A stretch of 64,000 bases of DNA. Origin: Micromonospora fulviviridis. Lineage in GTDB: Bacteria > Actinomycetota > Actinomycetes > Mycobacteriales > Micromonosporaceae. The notes below the pieces were generated by a model. It had not been told where the DNA came from. It saw nothing but the letters and a program-made list of their open reading frames with translations, and did not search any database. A program made the translations under genes and the position numbers. This document shows positions 16,794 through 26,314 of this stretch, piece after piece (position 1 is the stretch's first letter; each line of letters opens with the position of its first letter). The stretch spans positions 124,001 through 188,000 of the forward strand of contig NZ_BMRA01000010.1 of NCBI RefSeq assembly GCF_014648395.1. The letters run 5' to 3'.

Positions 16794-17403
16794 GGTGGAT
16801 CCTTATCGCCGTGACCGCGGCGTAGCGGTGGGTCGTGCGCGTGGTGGGGCCATCCGCCCGGCGGGTGCCGGTTCGCCGACCCGTCCGGCCGGGTCGTCGG
16901 TCGCCCCGCTCGGCGGCGGCGCCGCGCTGGGTGACGCGGGCGGTGCGGATCAACAGGGCGACGATCGCGAGCGGGCGTCGCGGCGCGGACGCCGGTCCGG
17001 GTCGCGCCGGCGCGGGTCAACGGCACCCGGCCCGGTGGGCGGGGGAGTGCGTCCGGTCTCCTACGGAGGGTCGGTCGGGCCGCGGCGGATCGGGTGCTTC
17101 GGGTACGAGCATGGCATCCCCTCGGGCGAGCCGGCGTGGCGGGCACCTCAGGAGTGGGATGTCGTCGGTTCCGGGATGGCCCCAGCCTACGCCTGTCCGG
17201 GCCGGTCAGGCGGCGACGCCGCGACAGGGAGCCGCAGCTCAGCTCGAACGACCCGTGGTCGGCGTCCGCCCGGACGACGCGCAGCTACGACGGCCCGGGG
17301 AGATGCGGGTCTCGGCGTGTCGCTTCCCGGTGGGCCCGGCGGCGGGCGTGGCTACGATGAGGCCGGTCGACGCCGGGGCGTCACCGGCACGAGGGAGGCC
17401 ACG
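16794..17403. other. 610-base gap with the lysX promoter region
   Basis: No frame in this stretch shows a protein signature; long open frames result from the high GC. TACGAT at 17353-17358 is a possible -10 box for lysX, giving a leader of about 40 bases. Confidence 0.45.
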
Positions 17404-20400
17404 TTGACCCCGAGCACCGCGTCGCGGACGGTGGCGGACGCCCGGCGCGCCGACCGGGACTGGCGGCGCCAGGTGCCGAGGGCCTTCGCCACCCTGCTCT
17501 GGGTGATCGCGGTGGTCTGCGCGCTGGCCGCGCTGAGCAGCGCCGTCCGCTCCGACATCCAGCCGGTCCGCACCGCCATCGACGCCCTGCTGCTGCCCGC
17601 CCCGGCGAACCTGGCGTACGCGGTCTTCCTCGGCACCCTCGCCTCGGCGGTGCTGCGCCGCAAGCGGCTGGCGTACTGGGTGCTGGTCGTCTACTTCACC
17701 CTGAGCCTGGCCGTCGGCGTGCTGGCCGGCGTGCTGCTGCTGGTGGTCGGCAGCAACGACCTCACCGACGACGCCGGGGAGCGGCTGTTCACCTCGCTGG
17801 AGACGGTCGGGGTGTGGGTCGGCATAGCCTTCGCCGCCGGGGCGCTGGCCCTGCTGCTGGCCGCCCGGCGGGAGTTCTACGCCCGGGTGCGCAGCGGCAG
17901 CCTCCGACGGGCCCTGGGAGTCTTCCTCGGGTTGGCGGCGGTCGCGGTCGGGCTCGGCTACCTGCTGCTCCTCGTCGAGCCGGGCAGCCTGCGCACCTGG
18001 GTGGACCGGCTCGGCTACGCCGTCGAGAAGGTGTTCGGCGGCGCCATCACCCTGGACGTCACCCGGCAGGGGCAGGCGCCCGGCTGGGTCAACCTGCTGA
18101 TCGGCGGCTTCGGCGGGATCGCCTTCGTGGCCGGCCTCTTCACCCTGCTCCGGTCGCAGCGGGCCGCTGCCGTGCTGCACCCTGACGAGGAGGAGCGGAT
18201 CCGGGAACTGCTCGCCCGGCACGGCGGGCGCGACTCGCTCGGCTACTTCGCCACCCGCCGGGACAAGGCGGCGATCTTCTCGCCCAGCGGCAAGGCGGCG
18301 ATCACCTACCGGGTGGTCAACGGGGTCAGCCTCGCCAGTGGGGACCCGGTGGGGGACCCGGAGGCGTGGGGGCCGGTCATCGAGGCGTGGCTCGAACAGG
18401 CCGGCGCGTACGCCTGGACCCCGGCGGTGATGGGCACCAGCGAGGCGGGCGCCAAGGCGTACCACCGGCACGGGCTGAAGGTGCTGCACCTGGGGGACGA
18501 GGCGATCCTGCTGGCCCGCGAGTTCGACCTCGACGGGCGGGACATGCGCCCGGTCCGCCAGGCCGTGCACCGGGTGGAGCGGGCCGGCTACACGGCGCGG
18601 GTGCGCCGGCACGCGGAGATCCCGGCGGCGGAGCTGTCCGAGCTGGCCAGGCTGGCCACCGCCTGGCGGGACACCGAACACGAGCGGGGCTTCTCCATGG
18701 CGCTGGGCCGGCTCGGCGACCCGGCCGACGGCGACTGCGTGCTGGTCGAGGCGCGGGACGCGGGCGGCCGCGTGCGGGCGCTTCTGTCGCTGAGCCCGTG
18801 GGGAGCCGACGGGCTCTCGCTGGACCTGATGCGCCGGGACCGGTCGGCCGAGAACGGGGTCACGGAGTTCCTGGTCGCGGCGCTGATGGGCACGGCGCCC
18901 CGGCTCGGCGTCGAACGGGTGTCGCTGAACTTCGCGGTGTTCCGGTCGGTCTTCGAGCAGGGCGCGAGGATCGGCGCCGGCCCGGTGATCCGGCTCTGGC
19001 GGCACACCCTCCTCTTCTTCTCCCGCTGGTGGCAGCTGGAGTCGCTGTACCTCTCCAACGCCAAGTACCAGCCGCACTGGACGCCGCGCTACCTGTGCTT
19101 CGCGGAGCGCCGGGAGTTGGCCCGGGTGGGCCTCGCCGCGGCGATCGCCGAGGGCTTCGTCGCCCTGCCGGGCGGGCGGCCCAGTCCGCTGCACGGCGCG
19201 CCGCCGGCCGGCGGCGGAGTGGGCTACGTGCCGCCGGCCGCCGCGACGGTCCGGGCCGTGCCGCCGGGGCCGGCGGAGGTGCACCTCCCCGAGCAGATCC
19301 GGGTACGCCTGGCGACGCTCGACCGGCTGCGCGCCGAGGGCGTCGACCCGTATCCGGTGGGGTTCGCGCGTACCGACGGTTGCGCGGCGGTCCGGGCGCG
19401 GCACGCCGGGCTGGCGCCGGACACCGGCACCGGGGAGACCGTGTCGGTGGCCGGCCGGGTGTTGCTGGTCCGCGACCACGGGCGCATCTGCTTCGCGACG
19501 ATCAGGGACGGCAGCGGCGACCTGCAGTTGGTGCTGGAGCACGACCTGGACCGGTGGCGTGCCACCGTCGACATCGGCGACCACGTGGGTGCCACCGGCG
19601 AGGTGTACGCGACCCGGCGCGGCGAGGTGTCGGTGCGGGTGGCCGACTGGCGGCTGACCGCCAAGTGCCTGCGCCCGCTGCCGGACAAGCACCACGGGCT
19701 GGCCGACCCGGAGGCCCGGGTCCGGCAGCGCTACCTCGACCTCGCCATCGATCCGGCGGCGCGGGACCTGCTGCGGGCCCGCGGCGCCGCCCTGCACAGC
19801 CTGCGGCGCTCCCTGGCCGACCGGGACTTCCTGGAGGTGGAGACGCCGATCCTCCAGCGGGTGCACGGCGGCGCGAACGCCCGCCCGTTCGTCACCCACA
19901 GCAACGCGTACGACCTGCGGCTCAGCCTGCGGATCGCACCCGAGCTGTATCTGAAGCGGCTGGCCGTCGGCGGGATGGAGCGGGTGTACGAGCTGGGCCG
20001 GGCGTTCCGCAACGAGGGCGTCGACCACAGCCACAACCCGGAGTTCACGGTGCTGGAGGCGTACCAGGCGTACGCGGACTACCACGTGATGCGCGAGCTG
20101 GCCCGGGAGCTGATCGTCGCGGCGGCGGTCGCGGTGCACGGGTCGCCGGTGGTGCGCCGCCCCGGGACGGGCGACACCGTGGACGTCGGGGGCGAGTGGC
20201 CGGTCCGCACGGTCAACGAGGCGGTCTCCGCGGCGCTCGGCGAGGAGGTCTCCGCCGACACCGACCTGGCCGCCCTGCGCAAGCTCTGCGACGCCGCCGG
20301 GGTCGCGTACGACCCGCGCTGGGAGCGCGGCGCGGTGCTGCTGGAGCTGTACGAGCGGCTGGTCGAGGCGCGCACCGAGGCGCCCACGTTCTACCTGGAC

Positions 20401-20739
20401 TTCCCGACCGACGTCTCGCCGTTGACCCGCCAGCACCGGGACGACCCCCGGCTGGCCGAACGGTGGGACCTGGTGGCGTTCGGGATGGAGCTGGGCACCG
20501 CGTACTCGGAGCTGGTCGACCCGACGGAGCAGCGGCGCCGGCTCACCGCGCAGTCGTTGAACGCGGCCGGCGGTGACCCCGAGGCCATGGAGCTGGACGA
20601 GGACTTCCTCACCGCGCTGGAGTACGCCATGCCGCCCACCGGCGGCCTGGGCCTGGGCGTGGACCGGCTGCTGATGCTGCTGACCGGCCGGTCGATCCGG
20701 GAGACGCTGCCCTTCCCGCTGGTCCGGGAATCCTCGTGA
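17404..20739 (+). CDS. lysX: bifunctional lysylphosphatidylglycerol synthetase / lysine-tRNA ligase LysX
   Basis: A 1111-residue fusion. Residues 1-250 hold about six to seven membrane helices. Residues 255-590 form the MprF-type DUF2156 domain (GGRDSLGYFATRRDKAAIFSPSG) that transfers lysine from Lys-tRNA to phosphatidylglycerol. An OB fold follows at about 640-730, then a class II lysyl-tRNA synthetase core with motif 2 FRNEGVDHSHNPEFT near 868 and motif 3 GLGLGVDRLLMLL near 1079. This is the actinobacterial LysX layout; it makes the membrane less negative and helps resist cationic peptides. The TTG at 17404 has GAGGGAGG 5 bases upstream and is preferred over the much longer open frame. Confidence 0.95.
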   Translation: MTPSTASRTVADARRADRDWRRQVPRAFATLLWVIAVVCALAALSSAVRSDIQPVRTAIDALLLPAPANLAYAVFLGTLASAVLRRKRLAYWVLVVYFTLSLAVGVLAGVLLLVVGSNDLTDDAGERLFTSLETVGVWVGIAFAAGALALLLAARREFYARVRSGSLRRALGVFLGLAAVAVGLGYLLLLVEPGSLRTWVDRLGYAVEKVFGGAITLDVTRQGQAPGWVNLLIGGFGGIAFVAGLFTLLRSQRAAAVLHPDEEERIRELLARHGGRDSLGYFATRRDKAAIFSPSGKAAITYRVVNGVSLASGDPVGDPEAWGPVIEAWLEQAGAYAWTPAVMGTSEAGAKAYHRHGLKVLHLGDEAILLAREFDLDGRDMRPVRQAVHRVERAGYTARVRRHAEIPAAELSELARLATAWRDTEHERGFSMALGRLGDPADGDCVLVEARDAGGRVRALLSLSPWGADGLSLDLMRRDRSAENGVTEFLVAALMGTAPRLGVERVSLNFAVFRSVFEQGARIGAGPVIRLWRHTLLFFSRWWQLESLYLSNAKYQPHWTPRYLCFAERRELARVGLAAAIAEGFVALPGGRPSPLHGAPPAGGGVGYVPPAAATVRAVPPGPAEVHLPEQIRVRLATLDRLRAEGVDPYPVGFARTDGCAAVRARHAGLAPDTGTGETVSVAGRVLLVRDHGRICFATIRDGSGDLQLVLEHDLDRWRATVDIGDHVGATGEVYATRRGEVSVRVADWRLTAKCLRPLPDKHHGLADPEARVRQRYLDLAIDPAARDLLRARGAALHSLRRSLADRDFLEVETPILQRVHGGANARPFVTHSNAYDLRLSLRIAPELYLKRLAVGGMERVYELGRAFRNEGVDHSHNPEFTVLEAYQAYADYHVMRELARELIVAAAVAVHGSPVVRRPGTGDTVDVGGEWPVRTVNEAVSAALGEEVSADTDLAALRKLCDAAGVAYDPRWERGAVLLELYERLVEARTEAPTFYLDFPTDVSPLTRQHRDDPRLAERWDLVAFGMELGTAYSELVDPTEQRRRLTAQSLNAAGGDPEAMELDEDFLTALEYAMPPTGGLGLGVDRLLMLLTGRSIRETLPFPLVRESS

Positions 20740-21392
20740 GCCGGTTCGACCGGGCCCGGGCGCTGCCGGGGCTGGCGCTCGGGCTGGCCGCGGTCCTCTA
20801 CTCCTCGTGGCTGATCGGACCGCTGCTGAACCCGTCGTTCGGCCTCCTCGACGGGTACGCCAGCGAGCTGGCCGCCCGGGACCAGCCGTACCACCTGGTG
20901 TTCGGCCTGGGTGACCTGGTCGTCGGCGCGCTCGCGTCGGCGACCGGGTTGGCGCTGGCCCGGCGGGCCCGGGGCTGGCCGCGGTGGGCCTGGTGGGGGC
21001 TGGTCGCCTTCGGCGTGGCCACCGCGCTGGACGGCACGGTGAGCTCGATGGACTGCGCGCCCTCGGCCGACGCCCGCTGCGCCCGGCTGGCGGAGCTGGG
21101 CGCGCTGTCCTGGCGGGACCAGGGGCACTCGGTCAGCTCGTCGGTGGCGATCACCGCCGCGCTGGCCTCACTGCTCGCGTTGCTGGTGAGCCGGCGCGAT
21201 CGTCGCGCGTCGTTCCGCTGGGGGCTGGCGGTGGCCGCGGTGCTGCTGGTGGGCACCGCCGGCACGCTGGTCGAGCTGATCCACCCGGACGCGGCGCTGG
21301 GCGCCTGGCAGCGGGTCCAGCTGCTCGGCCTCTCCGGCTGGCTGCTCTACGCCGGCGGCACCGTTGCCGCGCCGGGTGACACCGGGTCCTAG
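20736..21392 (+). CDS. DUF998 family membrane protein
   Basis: A 218-residue protein with six hydrophobic segments and the DUF998 pattern of a first loop ELAARDQPYHLVFGLGDLVVG and a later SMDCAPSADARC. The GTG start overlaps the lysX stop (GTGA), so it is translated with LysX. DUF998 proteins have no proven role; the coupling suggests help in membrane lipid modification or movement of lysyl-phosphatidylglycerol, which is inference only. Confidence 0.82.
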   Translation: MSRFDRARALPGLALGLAAVLYSSWLIGPLLNPSFGLLDGYASELAARDQPYHLVFGLGDLVVGALASATGLALARRARGWPRWAWWGLVAFGVATALDGTVSSMDCAPSADARCARLAELGALSWRDQGHSVSSSVAITAALASLLALLVSRRDRRASFRWGLAVAAVLLVGTAGTLVELIHPDAALGAWQRVQLLGLSGWLLYAGGTVAAPGDTGS

Positions 21393-21510
21393 GCCGGCCG
21401 GGAGAAGTGGTCGGGACGGCTCACCCCCACCTCGGCCGGCGGCGGGCGCGGGGAATGTGAGATCCATTGCCCTGGGAAGGCCCGGACCAGCCCGGGACGT
21501 TGTGCCGCAC

Positions 21511-22563
21511 ATGCCGGATACGGATGTGGTGGTTGTCGGGGCTGGGCAGGCGGGGCTCTCCAGCGCGTACCACCTGCGCTCCGCCGGTCTCGACTTCGTG
21601 GTTCTGGACGCCGACCCGGCGCCCGGCGGGGCCTGGCAGCACCGGTGGCCGACGCTGCGGATGGCAACCGTGAACGGGATCTTCGACCTGCCGGGCATGC
21701 ATTTCCCGCCGCCGTCGCCGGACGAGCCGGCCGCCGACGCGGTGCCGGCCTATTTCGCCGCCTTCGAGCGGGAATTCGGCATCGATGTGCGGCGCCCGGT
21801 GGCCGTCACGGCCGTCCGGGACGCCGGCGACGGTCGCCTCCTCGTGGAATCGGACAACGGCACCTGGACCACCCGGGCACTGATCAACGCCACGGGAACG
21901 TGGACCAGGCCGTTCGTGCCGTACTACCCCGGGCAGGAGTCGTTCCGCGGGCGGCAGCTGCACACCGCCCACTACCGGGGGCCGGCGGAGTTCGCCGGCA
22001 AGCGGGTGGTGGTCGTCGGGGGCGGAGTGTCGGCCGTGCAGCTCATGATCGAGATCGCCGACGTCGCGGCGTCGACGACGTGGGTCACCCGCCGGCCGCC
22101 GGTGTTCCGGGACGGGCCGTTCACCCCGGACTACGGACGCGAGGTGGTCGCCAGGGTGGACGCACGGGTACGGGCCGGCCTGCCTCCGGGCAGCATCGTC
22201 AGCGCGTCCGAGCTCGCGTGGACACCGCTGCTGCGCGAAGCCCGGGACCGCGGTCTCCTCGTACGCCGGCCGATGTTCGACCGGATCGTGCCCGAGGGCG
22301 TCCGGTGGCGCGACGGCACGGCTCAGGACGCGGACGTCATTCTCTGGTGCACCGGCTTCCGGCCGGCGCTGGACCACCTGGCCCCGCTGCGGCTGCGCGG
22401 GCCCCGCGGCGGCATCGTCATGGACGGCACCCGCGTGGTCGCCGACCCCCGGATCCACCTGGTCGGCTACGGGCCGTCCGCGAGCACGGTCGGCGCCAAC
22501 CGGGCCGGCCGGGCCGCCGTCCGCGAGCTGCGCACACTCCTGGCGGCGCCCGCCACGGTCTGA
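21511..22563 (+). CDS. CzcO-like FAD/NAD(P)-binding oxidoreductase
   Basis: A 350-residue flavoprotein. The FAD fold begins TDVVVVGAGQAGLSSAYHLR at residue 3. The second dinucleotide fold reads KRVVVVGGGVSAVQLMIEIAD near residue 165, and ILWCTGFRPALDHL is the ATG-like motif near 280. This is the Pyr_redox_3/CzcO group, related to flavin monooxygenases but lacking a clear substrate hint. No ribosome site is obvious at ATG 21511. It is separated from the DUF998 gene by 118 bases and probably has its own promoter. Confidence 0.85.
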   Translation: MPDTDVVVVGAGQAGLSSAYHLRSAGLDFVVLDADPAPGGAWQHRWPTLRMATVNGIFDLPGMHFPPPSPDEPAADAVPAYFAAFEREFGIDVRRPVAVTAVRDAGDGRLLVESDNGTWTTRALINATGTWTRPFVPYYPGQESFRGRQLHTAHYRGPAEFAGKRVVVVGGGVSAVQLMIEIADVAASTTWVTRRPPVFRDGPFTPDYGREVVARVDARVRAGLPPGSIVSASELAWTPLLREARDRGLLVRRPMFDRIVPEGVRWRDGTAQDADVILWCTGFRPALDHLAPLRLRGPRGGIVMDGTRVVADPRIHLVGYGPSASTVGANRAGRAAVRELRTLLAAPATV

Positions 22564-22579
22564 CCGCACGTGCGGGGCG

Positions 22580-22613
22580 CGGGCCGGGCCGACGAACACG
22601 ACGGCCGGGCCCG
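22580..22613. terminator. bidirectional stem-loop between convergent genes
   Basis: CGGGCCGGGCCG (22580-22591) pairs with 22602-22613 with one mismatch around a 10-base loop. It lies between the convergent flavoprotein and secreted hydrolase genes. Confidence 0.65.
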
Positions 22614-22617
22614 GTCC

Positions 22618-23523
22618 CTAGCGCACGCCCTCGAAGGCGATGGCCGGATCGGTCTGCGCGGCCCCGCCCCAGACCGCCTCGTCGTACGTGGCGTCACCGT
22701 TGAGGTGGCGGAGGAACCACTGGGTGAGCAGCCGCCGGCTGAGCTGCAACTGGGTGGCTCGGCTGACGCCCCCGCTGTCGCAGAAGAGGGACGAGCTGTC
22801 CATGAAGCCGCAGTGGTAACCGCCCCGGATGGTTCGCAGCTGCTTGGCGGGCGGCTTGCTGTCGTAGATGGGCCGCTGGTGGCCGGCGACCCCGGCGATG
22901 GTGTCGCGGTCGCCGGCGACCAGCTGCACCGGGATGCCGAGTGTCGCCGCGGCCGCCTTGGCGGAGGGGTTCGTCTCGGCCGCGGCCAGGTTCGCCACGG
23001 TCACGACGCGGGGGTTGCGCGCCGCGGCGAGCAGGCTCGCCCCACCGCCCATCGAGTGCCCGGACAGGGCGAACCGGTCGGTGTTGACGTGCCCGGCGAA
23101 ACGGGATCCGGTCGTGGTGTCCTGCGCCGCCGTCCAGGCGAGTGCGGCGTTCAGATCGTCGGCGAAGGCGCTGTGATCCGGCGAGAATCCGCCCTGGGAA
23201 CCGGGGGCGACGACGATGAAGCCCCACGTGGCCAGGTGGCTGAGGGTCGAGTAGTAGCGGGAGATCCCCTGGAGGAAGCCGTGCCCGAAGGCGATGGCGC
23301 GGAAGCGGCCGGGGGCGACGGGTCGGGCGTTGCCGGCCGCGGTCGCCGGGTAGTAGATCCGGGCTGAGAAGCTTCGTCCGTTGGCCTGGACCGTGGTGTC
23401 GACGTAGCCGGCGGCGTACCCGCCCGGGCTTCCCGGATCCGGCACGGCCGCGTCGACGCCGACGGGTGCGGAGAGCACCAGGGCGACGACCAGTGCGCCG
23501 GCCGTCACGAGTCTCCTGAACAC
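22618..23523 (-). CDS. secreted alpha/beta hydrolase (PET-hydrolase/chlorophyllase-like)
   Basis: A 301-residue protein with a Sec signal peptide (RRLVTAGALVVALVLSAPVGVDA). The mature part carries FGHGFLQG (oxyanion), GHSMGGGAS (nucleophile Ser), GDRDTI (acid) and GGYHCGFMD (base). Cysteines in YHCGFMDSSSLFC could form a disulfide. It resembles secreted cutinase/PETase-like and chlorophyllase-like lipases. The GTG at 23523 has AAGGAGGT just upstream, which decides the start over longer frames. It is monocistronic. Confidence 0.85.
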   Translation of the reverse strand: MFRRLVTAGALVVALVLSAPVGVDAAVPDPGSPGGYAAGYVDTTVQANGRSFSARIYYPATAAGNARPVAPGRFRAIAFGHGFLQGISRYYSTLSHLATWGFIVVAPGSQGGFSPDHSAFADDLNAALAWTAAQDTTTGSRFAGHVNTDRFALSGHSMGGGASLLAAARNPRVVTVANLAAAETNPSAKAAAATLGIPVQLVAGDRDTIAGVAGHQRPIYDSKPPAKQLRTIRGGYHCGFMDSSSLFCDSGGVSRATQLQLSRRLLTQWFLRHLNGDATYDEAVWGGAAQTDPAIAFEGVR

Positions 23524-23693
23524 GGCTACCTCCTTCGGTTCACGGACACGAACGTCTATGAAGGACAGCACCGGCACGGTGCCGCGCGCACAGCCCGGTT
23601 GAGCAATAACGCGGGTGTTATGACCGCTGGCGAGAGGGTCGCGACGCCGGCGGTGCCCTGGTCGAGGGGCGGTGACCGCCGGGCGATGGAGAT

Positions 23694-23730
23694 GCAGCAG
23701 GGCGCGTCGACAGTCGACGCACCCTGCTGC
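23694..23730 (-). terminator. very strong stem-loop terminator
   Basis: GCAGCAGGG and GCGTCGAC (23694-23711) mirror 23713-23730 with a single mismatched pair, an 18-bp arm around A23712. It starts 8 bases after the stop of the GHL10 gene on the minus strand and would end that transcript. Confidence 0.85.
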
Positions 23731-23737
23731 TGGAGGA

Positions 23738-26155
23738 TCAGGCGAGCTCGGCCCATCGGCCGTACATGTGCAGGTCGCGTACGGTGCGTCGGGTGAGGTC
23801 CGGCTGCACCGCGTCGCCCCAACGGCCCGCCGCGGTGGCCGCCTTGCTCAGCTGCGCGGCGGCCACGTCGACCGACTGGGCGGGCAACCCGTCGGCCAGC
23901 AGCCGCTCCGCGGCGTCGAGGCGGGACCGGACCTCGGCCGTGGTGGCCGCCGGGGCGCAGGCCGTGGCCTCCGCCAGGGTGGCGCGCAGCGCCGCGACGC
24001 CGGTACGGGCGGCAGCGCGGTAGTTGGCGTGGGGGACCACCGAGCGGGCCCGGAACGTCCCCTCGCGCAGCGCCTCCTGCTGGCGGGCGTTGAGCTGGTT
24101 GTACGCGAACAGGGCGGCGCCGTCGGAGTCGGCGTCGTTGACCGCCTGCACCTGATCGAGCATCAGGTCGGGTGAGGAGCCCCGCAGCGGCCCGTACGTG
24201 GCGGTGTAGAGCGGCACCGCGCCGACCCGCCGGCGCATGACGGCGGTGTCGTGGCCGACGGAGTCGGCGGAGGTGCCGAAGGACATCCCGGTGAGAAAGT
24301 CGAGCGTTCCGGCGTCCACCCAGGCGCCCCAGTTCTGGAACTTCTTGGCCAGCCCGTCGGTCGGGTCGGCGAAGACGGCGGCGGAGAGCTTCCGCTCGGC
24401 GGCCACCCGCTTCTGCAGGGTGCGTACCTGGTCGACGAAGGTGGTGACCTGCTTCTCCCGCCAGGCGTTCCAGGTGGGCCACTGCGGCGATTCGGGGGTC
24501 AGGGTGTACGGGTCGACGCCGTGCTCGGCGGCGAAGGTCCGGCGGCTGTACTCGGAGTAGGAGAAGTCGGCGCCGTAGGGCAGGGAGACCGGGTAGCGGA
24601 TGTAGTCCAGGTGCAGCCCGTCCACGGCGTAGCCGCGCAGGATCTCCTCGAACATCGCCAGCACGTGCGAGCGCACCGCGGGGATCGCCGCGTCCATCCA
24701 GTAGTAGCCGGGCTCCATCCGGGACGGCTGCGGGCCGGCCTTGCCGACGTCCTCCCGCTCCACCGCCGCCCACTCCGGGTGGGCCTTGAGCACCGGCCCG
24801 CCGCCGGCCTCGATGCCGACGAAGAAGGTGTGCGTCCAGGCGTGCAGCTCGATGCCCCGGGAGTGCGCTTCGTCGATCCAGACCCTCAGCGGGTCGAAGC
24901 CGCGCATCTCGGGCCGCTGCGCCGGCATGCCTGCCTGCTCGGCGACGGCGCTCGGGTAGATGGTGTAGCCGCCCCAGACCGTCTCCAGGAAGACCATGTT
25001 GAACCCGGCGGCGGCGATCCGGTCCAGCGAGGCGCGGATCTGCTCCGGGCTGGTCTCGATGGGGCGCACCCACAGGCCCCGGCCCTCGACGGGGCGGGAC
25101 TCGCGGGCCCGGTACCCGGCCACGTCGGCCCGCCGAGCGGCGTCGCGGGCCAGCTGTGCCGAGCGTTCCGGCTCGCCGGCGGCGGCCTCGCGCGCCTGGT
25201 CGAGCAGGTCGCCGGCCTCGGCCAGTGCGGCGTCGACGGCGGCCGGGTCGATCTTCAGGCAGGTGGCGGTGGCGGCGCCCTTCGCCTGCCGGGCGGCCGT
25301 GACCGCCCGCTCCGCGCCGAGCAGGAAGCTGTCCGCGTCGACGTCGACCGTGACCGTGGCGCCGGTGACCGTCACCTTCGCGCCGAGCGGGGCGTTCCCC
25401 TCCAGCCAGGAGCCCCGCGATCCGTGCCCGGAGAGCACGAAGCCGTCGGCCGGGATGACACTGTTGCCGCCCTGGCGCGAGACCACCCGCCCGTCCCGGA
25501 CGGTGATCTCGTATCCGTAGTCGTTGGTGCCGGTGCGCTCCCGGCCGGCGGCCGGCGTGTACGCGATGAGCTGCTCGGCGCCGCGGCAGCCGGGGAAGCA
25601 CTGCCCCTTGGCCGGGTCGACCCCGTCGGGGTTGGTCGCGGCGGTCGGGTCGGTGGCGTCGAGGGTGGTGGCGGCCCGCCGGATCAGGAGGTTACGCAGT
25701 TGCACCCGGTCGCCGGCGTGCAGCTTGTCGCGCAGCCACCGCCGGTCGTCGGTGCCCCCGGTCTCGGGCGGGGACGCCGACAGCACCACCCCGTCGGCGG
25801 GGATGGCGTTGTTGCCGGGCTTGGGGCAGGGGTCGAAGGCGGTGCAGACGCTGAGCACCTCGTACGTCCCGCCGCCGGCGGCGCGTAGCACCGCCTCGCC
25901 GCCGAAGGCGTTGGTCTTCGTCTCCGCGCCGGAGTCCGGGGTGTAGAGGGCGAGCACGCCGGCGGCCCGCGAGGAGGGGTCGATGGCATCGATGGTGGCC
26001 GTGGCGCCGTCGGCGGCGACGACGGTGGGCAGGCCCGATTCGGCGGCGGCGGTCTCCGCTGCGGCGGGGGCGGTCAGCAGGCCGAGCAGGATCGCGCCGG
26101 CCGCCCCGCTGACGGCGGCCCGTCGCAGGTGTGTGGGGGAAGGCATGCGCCTCAT
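23738..26155 (-). CDS. secreted GHL10-type glycoside hydrolase (DUF187/YngK-like)
   Basis: An 805-residue exported protein. A signal peptide covers about residues 1-33. Residues 40-280 contain two related beta-rich modules with internal similarity (the motifs NNAIPADGVVLS and NSVIPADGFVLSGHG). The catalytic (beta/alpha)8 domain lies at about 350-690 (GRGLWVRPIETSPEQIRASLDRIAAAGFNMVFLETVWGG, WTHTFFVG, DGLHLDYIRYP). This is the GHL10/UPF0748 group, likely active on cell-wall or surface glycans, with an uncertain bond specificity. The C-terminal 110 residues are helical. It is divergent from the sugar ABC operon and shares its GntR operators. Confidence 0.88.
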   Translation of the reverse strand: MRRMPSPTHLRRAAVSGAAGAILLGLLTAPAAAETAAAESGLPTVVAADGATATIDAIDPSSRAAGVLALYTPDSGAETKTNAFGGEAVLRAAGGGTYEVLSVCTAFDPCPKPGNNAIPADGVVLSASPPETGGTDDRRWLRDKLHAGDRVQLRNLLIRRAATTLDATDPTAATNPDGVDPAKGQCFPGCRGAEQLIAYTPAAGRERTGTNDYGYEITVRDGRVVSRQGGNSVIPADGFVLSGHGSRGSWLEGNAPLGAKVTVTGATVTVDVDADSFLLGAERAVTAARQAKGAATATCLKIDPAAVDAALAEAGDLLDQAREAAAGEPERSAQLARDAARRADVAGYRARESRPVEGRGLWVRPIETSPEQIRASLDRIAAAGFNMVFLETVWGGYTIYPSAVAEQAGMPAQRPEMRGFDPLRVWIDEAHSRGIELHAWTHTFFVGIEAGGGPVLKAHPEWAAVEREDVGKAGPQPSRMEPGYYWMDAAIPAVRSHVLAMFEEILRGYAVDGLHLDYIRYPVSLPYGADFSYSEYSRRTFAAEHGVDPYTLTPESPQWPTWNAWREKQVTTFVDQVRTLQKRVAAERKLSAAVFADPTDGLAKKFQNWGAWVDAGTLDFLTGMSFGTSADSVGHDTAVMRRRVGAVPLYTATYGPLRGSSPDLMLDQVQAVNDADSDGAALFAYNQLNARQQEALREGTFRARSVVPHANYRAAARTGVAALRATLAEATACAPAATTAEVRSRLDAAERLLADGLPAQSVDVAAAQLSKAATAAGRWGDAVQPDLTRRTVRDLHMYGRWAELA

Positions 26156-26164
26156 CGTGAGCCG

Positions 26165-26180
26165 AGTGGTACGGACAAGT
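26165..26180. promoter_or_regulatory. GntR/HutC-type operator, copy 1
   Basis: AGTGGTACGGACAAGT differs at one base from the reverse complement of the copy at 26275-26290. It lies 10 bases before the GHL10 start. The shape (ACTGGT...ACCACT) resembles the DasR-responsive element of streptomycetes. Confidence 0.75.
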
Positions 26181-26274
26181 CAAGACTTCGGTTCGAGACT
26201 CAAACCGGACAACTGGTCCCGAAAACCGAGCTCGCACTTGACCTGAATGGTGATCGTGGTCCACTCTCTGCCCA

Positions 26275-26290
26275 ACTGGTCCGTACCACT
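26275..26290. promoter_or_regulatory. GntR/HutC-type operator, copy 2
   Basis: ACTGGTCCGTACCACT sits 25 bases before the binding-protein gene. Partial copies lie between the two full sites: ACTGGTCCC at 26212-26220 and GTGGTCCAC at 26256-26264. The GntR/HutC regulator at 29479-30207 is the natural ligand. Confidence 0.78.
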
Positions 26291-26314
26291 ACCCCCCATG
26301 CATGGAGGACCCTC

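Noticed and set aside
16549-17403. Extension of the lysX frame by 285 codons upstream
   Set aside because: The extra part is low-complexity without family similarity, and a TTG with GAGGGAGG close upstream gives the expected LysX length.
17239-20436. A 1065-codon open frame on the minus strand opposite lysX
   Set aside because: It is Arg/Gly/Val/His-rich with no family pattern and mirrors lysX exactly; long antisense frames are normal at this GC content, while lysX has all expected motifs.
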